The notes beneath the pieces were generated by a model. That model made no database searches, was not told where the DNA came from, and worked only from the letters and a program-made list of their open reading frames with translations. Positions 1 through 7,247 of a stretch of 8,557 nucleotides of DNA are shown here, piece by piece; positions within the stretch are counted from its first letter, which is position 1, and every line of letters starts with the position of its first letter. This DNA comes from Cytophagaceae bacterium (lineage in GTDB: Bacteria > Bacteroidota > Bacteroidia > Cytophagales > Spirosomataceae), in contig CANHKE010000036.1 of the NCBI GenBank assembly GCA_947461155.1, positions 1 to 8,557 of the forward strand. The letters run 5' to 3'. The translations under genes and the position numbers were made by a program.

Positions 1-541
1 CGTTTTGGTTTTCTGATTTTTGAACCGGTTTTCCTTGCGCATCCAGCACCCAAATCACGCGATTCGACTGATCTCCGGCAATAATTTGATGCTTTTTTGC
101 ATCGATGCGAACAGCCGTAAAATTCGGAATTGTCCCATTAGCTAATGCCACCGGCAGGTCTTCCACGGCAAAGGACTGATTTTCATTTAAAGGCGCATAT
201 TCAGGATAGGTTAATTCCTTTGGCGCCTTAGCAAGATAATATGCTTTGATTTTTTCCCAATCTGCATCCGAAATCATCTGCGTTTGTGGGCGCATGATGG
301 CATAGTCCGACAAAGGTTTTTGCAATTGCTCAATCTCCTTCGAAACACCGAGCATAATGCCCATGTAGGGCAGCGTGCTGTATTGCCAAACATTCTTGGG
401 CAATAACCCAGGAGCAGGTAATTCGTGACACGACTGGCAATACTGCTTAGCTAAAGCTTCCCCTTCCGATACGTCTTGCGTGCAGCTGGTAAATTCATAA
501 GCGAAAACCGAGAAAAGTGTAAATGCCAGGATTATCCGCAT
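1..541 (-). CDS. c-type cytochrome lipoprotein with probable FG-GAP/propeller region (3' end outside window)
   Basis: The frame is open from an ATG at 541-539 to the window edge, giving 180 codons and no stop. The N-terminus is a short hydrophobic signal ending in FTSC, a plausible lipobox with Cys20 as the lipidated residue, so an envelope lipoprotein is likely; Glu16 close to the cleavage site is unusual. A haem-c motif, CQSCH, lies at residues 35-39 (nt 439-425), followed by a proline-rich ELPAPGLLP stretch. A candidate axial Met is Met83 or Met89 in MRPQTQM, just before SDADWEKIKAYYLAKAP, the usual C-terminal helix of a small class I cytochrome c domain. From about residue 140 the sequence (NFTAVRIDAKKHQIIAGDQSNRVIWVL is the region) resembles the first strands of a beta-propeller. 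Known Bacteroidota proteins fuse this type of haem domain to FG-GAP repeats, so I expect the same here; the remainder is not visible. The ATG overlaps the previous gene's TAA (TAATG), which implies translational coupling, and an in-frame stop lies five codons upstream, which fixes the start. The redox partner is unknown. Confidence 0.88.
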   Translation of the reverse strand, partial: MRIILAFTLFSVFAYEFTSCTQDVSEGEALAKQYCQSCHELPAPGLLPKNVWQYSTLPYMGIMLGVSKEIEQLQKPLSDYAIMRPQTQMISDADWEKIKAYYLAKAPKELTYPEYAPLNENQSFAVEDLPVALANGTIPNFTAVRIDAKKHQIIAGDQSNRVIWVLDAQGKPVQKSENQN

Positions 542-3500
542 TAATTCAGCTTTTTAAACACTTGCAAATGATCCGAATTACGCGTCACAAAATACAAGGG
601 CCCTTTGGGCGTATGGACAATTTTAATATCCCGCACATCTCCCTCTTGCAAAAATCCAGTGTCTGTAGGCACAAGCGCCTTAAATCCACCCTTGCCATCG
701 CCTTTTAAAATCAAGCCAAAAAAGGCATCGTAGCGCGCTTGATACATCGAAGCTCCATTAAAGTTTCCGCCTAAAATAACGTCCAGATGTCCATCCTTAT
801 CCACATCCTCCGTGCGCAAAACCATCACTTTGGACACCTGAGCCAAAGCTGGCAAATCGCGACGCTCAAATTTTCCCTTGCCTTTATTCTCCAGATAAAT
901 AGACTCAAATGTATTCACCATGCGCTCAGTTGCACCTTTCAATTCATTATCTCCGAACAAATCTTCAATCGTATTGCCTGCAAAATCCTTGTATTTGGTA
1001 AATTTCTTGCTGATGATACTTGGGATCTGTTTCCCAATCTCATCTTTACTATTGATCGGGTACCAATCATCTCCACGGTTATAGCCTATGATGTGCTCCT
1101 CCGTCTCATTCTTATCCACGTCTTTGATCAACATCCGTAATTTCCCGTCGAGTTGTTTCCGTAATTTGGTATTTGTACCCAAGTTGCCCACCACAAAGTC
1201 CACATCGCCATCCTGGTCAAAATCTCCAGCCGTTAAGCCATTCCAGAATCCGGTCAATTCCTCCAATCCATTGTCGATTAACGTGAATTTCCCCTGCTGA
1301 TTTTCGAACATTTTGATCGGCATCCAATCGCCCACAACCGTTAAATCCTGATCGCCATCCCGATCGATATCCGCCCAAATAGCTTCTGTAAGCATGCCCG
1401 CTTCACGTAAATCTGGTGCTATGGCGGTAGTCCGATCCGTGAATTGTCCCCGACCATTGTTGGCCAATAAATAGGACTTCGGCGAATAGCCATAATGATA
1501 TCCCACCACACGACCACCTACGAATAAATCGATGTCCCCATCTCGGTCAAAATCACATGGACGTACCACTGATTTATTATCAAACATCGGAGGTAAAGCC
1601 TTTAGGTCGCGTGTGAAATTCCCTTTACCATCATTTTTGTAAAGCCGGTCAAACTGCTCAGGCATTTGATCGTAAAACTCGTTTCCGCCAGAAACCACAT
1701 ACAAGTCTAGGTCTTTGTCGCCATCCGCGTCAAAGAACAAGGCATCCACATCTTCGAATAAGCTATCTGTCTTAAATGAAGTTTGAGGTGAAAAGGCAAA
1801 GCCATTCGTTTTTTGCAGATACAATTGACCCGCTTGATATTTCGCACCACCAACATAAAAATCCTCCAATCCATCTCCATTCACATCACCCACAGCCATT
1901 TTTGGACCTTCCATGGAAACCTTAAATGGAATCAACAATTCCCGATTGAAGTCAAAATAGGTGTTTTCCTGATGCAAATATGGTATACCTGCTGCGGCCG
2001 TCACTTCTTCAAACATCGGTTTCGGCTGAATAAAGAATTGAAAATCCTTCACAAGCATCTGCGCATTTTTCTGATCCAAGGTTAGTAATTCATTGATCTT
2101 CGGATTTTTCAGAATCTGCATTTTCTCATTTTCCCAGATGACGATTAGGGAATCCACTTGCGCCAACTGACCAATTCCAAATAGCAGGGTAGGTTCCACC
2201 GAACTCATGAAACCACGCGTCGGCATCATCTGCTGCATCTGTTGTCCATCCTTTGTTTTCAAGATCACCTTCGCGCCAATTCCGAACGTATTCATCCCTT
2301 CACCCTTGAATTTCACTTTCACGAAATTGTTCTTCAACAATTCGCGCGAATGATTCTCATAAATGCCTGCCGGTTCATTCAAGTTATTGGATATCAAATC
2401 CAAATCGCCATCATTATCTAAGTCCGCATACGAACTACCATTCGAAATCCCATCCTCCTCAAATCCCCAAGTCATCGATTTATCTTTGAAACGCAAGTCC
2501 TTTGACCCTTGGAATAAATAATTGTGCACCTTTCCACTTGGCATTAAATCGATGGCCTCTTGATCCAATTTATGTGAAGTTGGCAAACCGTAATGCAACG
2601 AATCTCCAATCACAAATTTCAAGTAATCCAAATCGTTTGGCCGTTTCAAAATACCATTCGAGACAAAAATATCCTTCAACCCATCCCCGTCATAATCTGC
2701 CATCAAAGTACTCCAGCTCCAGTCCGTTGCCGCTACGCCCGAAGAGGCCGCGATGTCTGAAAACTTCTGGCCGCCCATGTTGAGCTGCAAGCAATTCCGA
2801 CTATATTGATTGAAATAGCCGAACTGCAATTTGTACATATAAATATCTAATGGATCCTCACCCACGGACGATTTCTCCACCTTCTCGTCTTCCGGATACA
2901 TATCCAATGTCATCACATCTTGATAGCCATCGTTGTTAATATCCGCAATATCCGAACCCATCGAAAAGCGACTCAAGTGCTTGAAATGCTCCTTGATGCC
3001 TTCCTTGTAAGTTCCATCTTGTTGGTTGATGTAGTAATAATCATCCTCATGAAAGTCATTGCTGACATAGATGTCGAGCCAACCGTCGTTGTTTAAATCA
3101 GCGACAGAGATTCCCAAACCATAGCCCATGGCCGCCTGGTAAATCCCAGATTCAGCTGAAATATCGGTGTATTTCCCACCATCGTTGCGGTATAGATAGT
3201 CACCTGCTTCGTTGTCTTTCAGCATACGCGTATTCACCCGATCATACGAACGGGTATTGTGCACCGCGTGATTCAACAAATAACAATCTAAATCACCATC
3301 CTTATCGTAATCAAAAAAGGCTGCTTGTGTAGAAAAACCAGTGAAATCTAGCCCATATTCGCTCGCTTTTTCCGAGAAGGTATTGTCACCATTATTGATG
3401 TATAATTCATTCGACCCCTCCATTCCTTTGAAATTACTCACGGCACAAACGTAAATATCTAACAGCCCGTCGCCATTGACATCTGCCATCGTAACACCCG

Positions 3501-3834
3501 TTTTCCAATCTGAAAATCCTTCGATACCGGCTTTCACGGAAATGTCTTCAAACTCCATGTTGCCCTTATTCAGGTACAACTTATTTTTCCCTTGGTTGGA
3601 CGTAAAAAACAAATCGACGAGCCCGTCATTATTAATGTCCCCAGACGAAACACCTCCTCCATTGTAGAAATAGAGGTAGTCCAAAATATTAAATTCAGGC
3701 GTTTCTGTGATTTGATTAGTGAAATCTATGTGCGTTTTCGAGGCAGGCAATTTCTCGAACAATTGCACATCATCGCCAGATTTACACGCTAGGAAACCAA
3801 TGGATAAAATGAAACATACGAGATACTTATTCAT
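541..3834 (-). CDS. VCBS/FG-GAP repeat lipoprotein with central UnbV_ASPIC domain (CRTAC1-like), second paralogue
   Basis: This gene encodes 1097 residues. A signal peptide ends in GFLAC (Cys17 lipidated), and Asp21-Asp22 follow closely, as in Bacteroidota lipoprotein export signals, so surface display is likely. Calcium-loop motifs of the DxDxDGxxD/DxNxDGxxD type start at Asp66, 118, 175, 246, 298, 380 and 471, then at Asp650, 702, 761, 822, 871 and 1010, with a degenerate one at Asp905 (DVDKNE). Between the two sets lies an UnbV_ASPIC domain, about residues 503-588, recognised by FGIGAKVIL, MMPTRGFMSS and DSLIVIW. Family-typical signatures include QYSRNCLQLN (343-352) and ATDWSWS (369-375). 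The inferred fold is two calcium-bound propellers flanking the ASPIC domain. No catalytic residues are recognisable; a binding or scaffold role at the cell surface is inference. The start follows its paralogue's stop by 8 bases with no clear Shine-Dalgarno sequence, as is normal for this phylum. The stop overlaps the start of the downstream cytochrome gene. The three are very probably co-transcribed. Confidence 0.94.
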   Translation of the reverse strand: MNKYLVCFILSIGFLACKSGDDVQLFEKLPASKTHIDFTNQITETPEFNILDYLYFYNGGGVSSGDINNDGLVDLFFTSNQGKNKLYLNKGNMEFEDISVKAGIEGFSDWKTGVTMADVNGDGLLDIYVCAVSNFKGMEGSNELYINNGDNTFSEKASEYGLDFTGFSTQAAFFDYDKDGDLDCYLLNHAVHNTRSYDRVNTRMLKDNEAGDYLYRNDGGKYTDISAESGIYQAAMGYGLGISVADLNNDGWLDIYVSNDFHEDDYYYINQQDGTYKEGIKEHFKHLSRFSMGSDIADINNDGYQDVMTLDMYPEDEKVEKSSVGEDPLDIYMYKLQFGYFNQYSRNCLQLNMGGQKFSDIAASSGVAATDWSWSTLMADYDGDGLKDIFVSNGILKRPNDLDYLKFVIGDSLHYGLPTSHKLDQEAIDLMPSGKVHNYLFQGSKDLRFKDKSMTWGFEEDGISNGSSYADLDNDGDLDLISNNLNEPAGIYENHSRELLKNNFVKVKFKGEGMNTFGIGAKVILKTKDGQQMQQMMPTRGFMSSVEPTLLFGIGQLAQVDSLIVIWENEKMQILKNPKINELLTLDQKNAQMLVKDFQFFIQPKPMFEEVTAAAGIPYLHQENTYFDFNRELLIPFKVSMEGPKMAVGDVNGDGLEDFYVGGAKYQAGQLYLQKTNGFAFSPQTSFKTDSLFEDVDALFFDADGDKDLDLYVVSGGNEFYDQMPEQFDRLYKNDGKGNFTRDLKALPPMFDNKSVVRPCDFDRDGDIDLFVGGRVVGYHYGYSPKSYLLANNGRGQFTDRTTAIAPDLREAGMLTEAIWADIDRDGDQDLTVVGDWMPIKMFENQQGKFTLIDNGLEELTGFWNGLTAGDFDQDGDVDFVVGNLGTNTKLRKQLDGKLRMLIKDVDKNETEEHIIGYNRGDDWYPINSKDEIGKQIPSIISKKFTKYKDFAGNTIEDLFGDNELKGATERMVNTFESIYLENKGKGKFERRDLPALAQVSKVMVLRTEDVDKDGHLDVILGGNFNGASMYQARYDAFFGLILKGDGKGGFKALVPTDTGFLQEGDVRDIKIVHTPKGPLYFVTRNSDHLQVFKKLN

Positions 3835-3842
3835 ACTACTTA

Positions 3843-6800
3843 TTATTTTACTTGAAACACTTGTGCTTTGTCATTGTTTTTAGCGAGGACTACAAAATTC
3901 CCTCCTTTTCCTTTCGCGATAGCCATTTTACGAACCTGACCACGTGTTTGAAAACCAGTATCTTTCGAGCGTTTGGCGACAAACTTCCCTTTTCCGAGAC
4001 CCTTTAACATCAAGCCGTAGATCGCATCAAAACGTCCCCATTCTGGCAAGGAATCAAAGAAATTACCGGCTAAAAGGACATCTAATTTTCCATCGTGATC
4101 AAAATCAGCAACTTCGATGCCACGAATTGGAGCGAATTGCGCTTCATAAGGCAAGGATTGTAAACTGAAATTGCCTTTGCCGTCGTTGATTAAAAAGGCA
4201 GATTCCGTTGTCGTGATTTGACGTAAAACCATTCCGTCACGTTGTTCATCCGAATACAATTCTTCTACCGACTTATTCGCATAATCTTTATACTTGATAA
4301 ACTTCTGTTTAATCGCCGGAGTCGCACGTTGCAATTCGCCTTTCAGCACCATCGGATAGGTATTCCCATCTTCGGTCACACATGAAATAATTTGCTCGAC
4401 CGTCCCGTTTTTATCAAAGTCATTGACAGAAAGCGTCGCTGGAAATGCTGCAGATGCTTTAATCTTTGAATTTAGGCCAAAGTTCCCTGCCACAAAATCT
4501 ATGTCACCATCGCCATCGATATCAGCTGGTTTCAAACAGCCCCAAAGACCCTCTGAACCCGGCACCATTTCTTGCTTCACTAATTTCCGACCGCGCTCAT
4601 TTTTAAAGACCACAATGCCACCCCAATCTTGCGCAACAACTAAATCTGCATAACCATCATTATTCACATCCACCCAATCGGCATCCGTAACCATACCTAA
4701 TTCGCCAATTTCCGGCATGAAACGTTTCGAGTAGTTTTTAAAACCACCCGTGCCATCATTGATGTACAAATTACTGCTCGGACTCATGCCGTATTTAGTT
4801 GACAACATGCGTGAACCGACAAACAAGTCCATATCACCATCGTGATCCATGTCGGCAACCGTCGCACACGAACCATTTTCAAAGATTGTAGGGAAGCGTA
4901 GATCACGCTTAAAATTCCCTTTGCCATCATTCAAATACAACAAATCATGTAATTCAGGTGCGTTGATATCAAACTCATTACTTCCTGTTACGACAAACAA
5001 ATCCAAATCCTTATCGCCATCAGCGTCAAAGAATAGTGCGTCCGTATTTTCCGTTGTTTGATCTAAATTGAAATCTGCCTGATTGCTTTCCTTAAATTGA
5101 CCTGAGGCTAGTTGGACAAATAACTGCTTCTTCTGCCCCGCAGCACCCCCTAAATAAACATCATCGAGACCATCCCCATTTACATCACCCACCGCCATGG
5201 CCGGACCTTGTGTAGATAATTTTTGTTTCAATAACACATCGCGATCCCAGTCATTGAAAAGACTTTCCTGGTGCGTATATGCTAATGTTTTTGACGTCAC
5301 ATCGGCAAAAATAGGCTTTGCTGCAAACGGGATGTAGGTAAATTTACCTGTCGCTTTTGCGTAATCAAGCGTTAAAACCTGATCCGATTTAACCGATTTC
5401 AATACTTGCATGTGATCATCTGGCCAAATGATTTGCAAGGAATCAATCTTTGCATTTTGACCTAAACCAAAGACCATTTGATGATCACTAGAGGACTGAA
5501 AACCACGGTTTGGCATTTGTTGCAACACCTTAATTTTGCCTTGTTGGAACAAAGTCACCTTCGCCCCAATCCCAATTAAATTACGTCCAGTACCTTTTAA
5601 GTGAATGCTCAAGTAATGGTTTTTCAACTTTTCATTGGTCTTATTCTTATAAACCGAAAGCGGTGCATTGACGTTATTCACAACTAAATCCAAATCACCG
5701 TCATTATCTAAATCCCCATAGGCCGAACCATTCGAGAAACCAGGACCTTCTAATCCCCAAGACTTCGCTTGATTGCTAAACTTCAAATCGCCTTCGTTTT
5801 TATACGCGTAATTTGGAATAGGCACGGACGAAATCTTGTCGGTAAATTCCTTGTAATCAAATTTCTTCCCATTCAACATTTGCTGCATGGTGTTTCGGTC
5901 GCCCAAGAAATCAACAAAGTCTTGATCCGTCAAATCTTTGGCAATTCCATTGGCCACAAAGATGTCCTTTTGACCATCGTTGTCCATGTCGAAAATAAGC
6001 GCTCCCCATGACCAGTCGGTGGCATGTACGCCGGCCAATTGCCCTACCTCGCTGAAGGTTCCGTCGCCATTATTCAGCTGCAAGTTGTTGCGCATGTATT
6101 GATGCCAAAACCCGCGTTTCAACTTCAAGTCCACTAAGTTATATCCTTCAAAAATAGAAGTAGTTTTCAAGCGACGATCATCCCCCGGAAGCATGTCGGT
6201 GACAAAAATATCCAAGTTCCCATCGTCATTAATATCAGCGATGTCCGCACCCATCGAGCTGAGTGATATATGCGGCATTTGATTCTCTAAATCTTCTTTA
6301 AATGTTCCATCGTGCTGATTGATGTATAAATAATCCCGCTCGTAGAAGTCATTTGAAATATAAATATCTGGCCAATTGTCATTGTTGACATCGCCAATCG
6401 TAATACCTAAACCAAAACCAATCAAGCTGCCATAAATACCAGCTTTTTCAGACACATCCGTAAAAATGATGCGCTTGCCATCGGGGCTGTCGTTACGAAA
6501 TAACTTATCCCCGCCTAAATTATCGCGCACATCGCGCAGGTTGGTGTAGCCCAACTTGTCAATGGGTGTAAAGCTGTTGTTCAGCAAATACATATCTAAA
6601 TCACCGTCGCGGTCGTAATCGAAAAACGCAGCGTGCGTGGAGAGACCTCCGTCTTCCAAACCGGCCTCTTTGGCCATTTCTTTATAGGTTGGTATTCCAC
6701 CCCTCACGCCTTGATTGATGTATAATTGGTTTCCGCGTGCATCGCGTGAACCAGAATTACACACATAAATATCCATTAATCCATCGCCGTTGACATCCGC

Positions 6801-7145
6801 AAATGTGACCCCCGTAGACCAAAATTTCTTACCGACGATACCGGCTTTGACCGTAATATCTTCGAAATGCATTCCCCCTTTATTGAGGTAAAGTTTATTG
6901 TCCTCGAAATTTGAGGTAACAAATAGATCCGAAAGGCCGTCGTTGTTAATATCACCAATAGCCACTCCACCACCATTATAAAAATTTCGGTAGTTGAAGA
7001 TATTGAATTCCTTTTTCTCTAAACTCCGATTCACGAAGTCGATGCCAGTTTCGGAAGCAGGCAATTCTTCAAAAAGGGTATCTTCTTTGGTCGAGCATGC
7101 GCAGGCTAGAAAAGCCAGGCTACAAAGGAGTACAAATTGCTTCAT
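3843..7145 (-). CDS. VCBS/FG-GAP repeat lipoprotein with central UnbV_ASPIC domain (CRTAC1-like), first paralogue
   Basis: I place the start at the ATG at 7145-7143, giving 1100 residues. The frame stays open 30 codons further up, but that extension reads through the terminator hairpin at 7200-7230, whereas Met31 begins a textbook lipoprotein signal: MKQFVLLCSLAFLACAC, with Cys15 or Cys17 lipidated. The following STKED matches the basic-then-acidic export signal of surface lipoproteins. Calcium-loop motifs start at Asp65, 117, 176, 252, 304, 386 and 478, and at Asp654, 707, 765, 826, 875 and 1014; a degenerate one starts at Asp909 (DFDKNG). The fourth motif (DVNNDNWPD) has Asn in place of the usual Gly. 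An UnbV_ASPIC domain occupies about 511-596 (IGIGAKVTL, QMPNRGFQSS, DSLQIIW). The layout matches the next gene block for block, for example SMGADIADIN, ATDWSW and FDADGDKDLDL, so the pair arose by duplication. This is the first gene after the terminator and promoter region and should head the operon. The function is unknown; calcium-dependent binding or scaffolding at the outer membrane is inferred. Confidence 0.93.
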   Translation of the reverse strand: MKQFVLLCSLAFLACACSTKEDTLFEELPASETGIDFVNRSLEKKEFNIFNYRNFYNGGGVAIGDINNDGLSDLFVTSNFEDNKLYLNKGGMHFEDITVKAGIVGKKFWSTGVTFADVNGDGLMDIYVCNSGSRDARGNQLYINQGVRGGIPTYKEMAKEAGLEDGGLSTHAAFFDYDRDGDLDMYLLNNSFTPIDKLGYTNLRDVRDNLGGDKLFRNDSPDGKRIIFTDVSEKAGIYGSLIGFGLGITIGDVNNDNWPDIYISNDFYERDYLYINQHDGTFKEDLENQMPHISLSSMGADIADINDDGNLDIFVTDMLPGDDRRLKTTSIFEGYNLVDLKLKRGFWHQYMRNNLQLNNGDGTFSEVGQLAGVHATDWSWGALIFDMDNDGQKDIFVANGIAKDLTDQDFVDFLGDRNTMQQMLNGKKFDYKEFTDKISSVPIPNYAYKNEGDLKFSNQAKSWGLEGPGFSNGSAYGDLDNDGDLDLVVNNVNAPLSVYKNKTNEKLKNHYLSIHLKGTGRNLIGIGAKVTLFQQGKIKVLQQMPNRGFQSSSDHQMVFGLGQNAKIDSLQIIWPDDHMQVLKSVKSDQVLTLDYAKATGKFTYIPFAAKPIFADVTSKTLAYTHQESLFNDWDRDVLLKQKLSTQGPAMAVGDVNGDGLDDVYLGGAAGQKKQLFVQLASGQFKESNQADFNLDQTTENTDALFFDADGDKDLDLFVVTGSNEFDINAPELHDLLYLNDGKGNFKRDLRFPTIFENGSCATVADMDHDGDMDLFVGSRMLSTKYGMSPSSNLYINDGTGGFKNYSKRFMPEIGELGMVTDADWVDVNNDGYADLVVAQDWGGIVVFKNERGRKLVKQEMVPGSEGLWGCLKPADIDGDGDIDFVAGNFGLNSKIKASAAFPATLSVNDFDKNGTVEQIISCVTEDGNTYPMVLKGELQRATPAIKQKFIKYKDYANKSVEELYSDEQRDGMVLRQITTTESAFLINDGKGNFSLQSLPYEAQFAPIRGIEVADFDHDGKLDVLLAGNFFDSLPEWGRFDAIYGLMLKGLGKGKFVAKRSKDTGFQTRGQVRKMAIAKGKGGNFVVLAKNNDKAQVFQVK

Positions 7146-7167
7146 GGAAGGTTCAAATATTGGACTA

Positions 7168-7175
7168 CAAAAATA
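7168..7175 (-). promoter_or_regulatory. Candidate Bacteroidota -7 promoter element for the lipoprotein operon
   Basis: TATTTTTG on the minus strand matches the Bacteroidota -7 consensus TAnnTTTG exactly and would put the transcript start about 16 bases before the ATG at 7145. I see no good TTG/TTTG -33 box at the usual 19-21 base spacing. A second, imperfect copy (AATATTTG, 7161-7154) is closer to the ATG. The region is AT-rich, so a chance match is possible. Its position after the terminator and before the first operon gene is the main support. Confidence 0.35.
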
Positions 7176-7199
7176 CAAAAAAGGCCTTGTATATAAAAT

Positions 7200-7230
7200 A
7201 AAAAGGCAGAACCAATGGCTCTGCCTTTTT
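7200..7230 (-). terminator. Intrinsic terminator after the SusD-like gene
   Basis: Read on the minus strand, this is a 14-bp hairpin with an ATT loop. The core is GGCAGAGCC/GGTTCTGCC with one G-U wobble, extended by an A5/T5 pair. It starts 17 bases after the SusD stop, and the T run continues into the AT-rich TATTTTATAT. The one imperfect position is G-U in minus-strand RNA but A-C in plus-strand RNA, so the structure is tuned for minus-strand transcription. It separates SusCD expression from the downstream lipoprotein operon, either completely or as a partial stop that lowers downstream expression. Confidence 0.9.
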
Positions 7231-7247
7231 ACCAAATTCAGTATGAA

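Larger units (their letters stand above)
541..7145 (-). repeat. Tandem paralogous duplication of two ~3.3-kb lipoprotein genes
   Basis: The two adjacent genes (7145-3843 and 3834-541) encode proteins of 1100 and 1097 residues with the same domain order. Their motif spacing nearly superimposes: the calcium-loop positions differ by only a few residues throughout. Shared blocks run the whole length, but the DNA has diverged well beyond a recent duplication, and there are small indels such as around residues 190-225. This is old, maintained paralogy, not an assembly artefact. Confidence 0.85.
7146..7247. other. Intergenic region between the SusD-like gene and the lipoprotein operon
   Basis: This 102-base gap is the only substantial non-coding stretch in the window. 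It holds the terminator (7200-7230) and the weak promoter candidate (7175-7168). The rest is AT-rich. A short AAGGCCTT palindrome followed by a T run lies at 7188-7177 on the minus strand, too short to act alone as a terminator. I see no Shine-Dalgarno sequence before the ATG at 7145. Confidence 0.8.

Noticed and set aside
787..1140. Plus-strand open frame of 117 codons
   Set aside because: It lies wholly antisense to the second large lipoprotein gene, has no recognisable domain and shows composition expected of a reverse-complement shadow.
541..3834. DxDxDG motifs read as EF-hand or dockerin (cellulosome) repeats
   Set aside because: The motifs are spaced about 50-80 residues apart and sit between hydrophobic strand patterns such as VGDVNGDGLEDFYVGG, which is typical of FG-GAP/VCBS blades; dockerins have two close copies in helices.
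6776..6976. Minus-strand open frame of 66 codons
   Set aside because: It is an alternative frame inside the first large lipoprotein gene, whose own frame is clearly coding with regular calcium motifs.
7177..7230. Possible attenuator: the AAAAAGGC arm of the terminator could also pair with GCCTTTTT at 7185-7178
   Set aside because: The alternative pairing is only 8 bp against 14 bp in the terminator hairpin, and there is no leader peptide or ligand-binding fold, so similarity from shared A/T tracts is enough to explain it.
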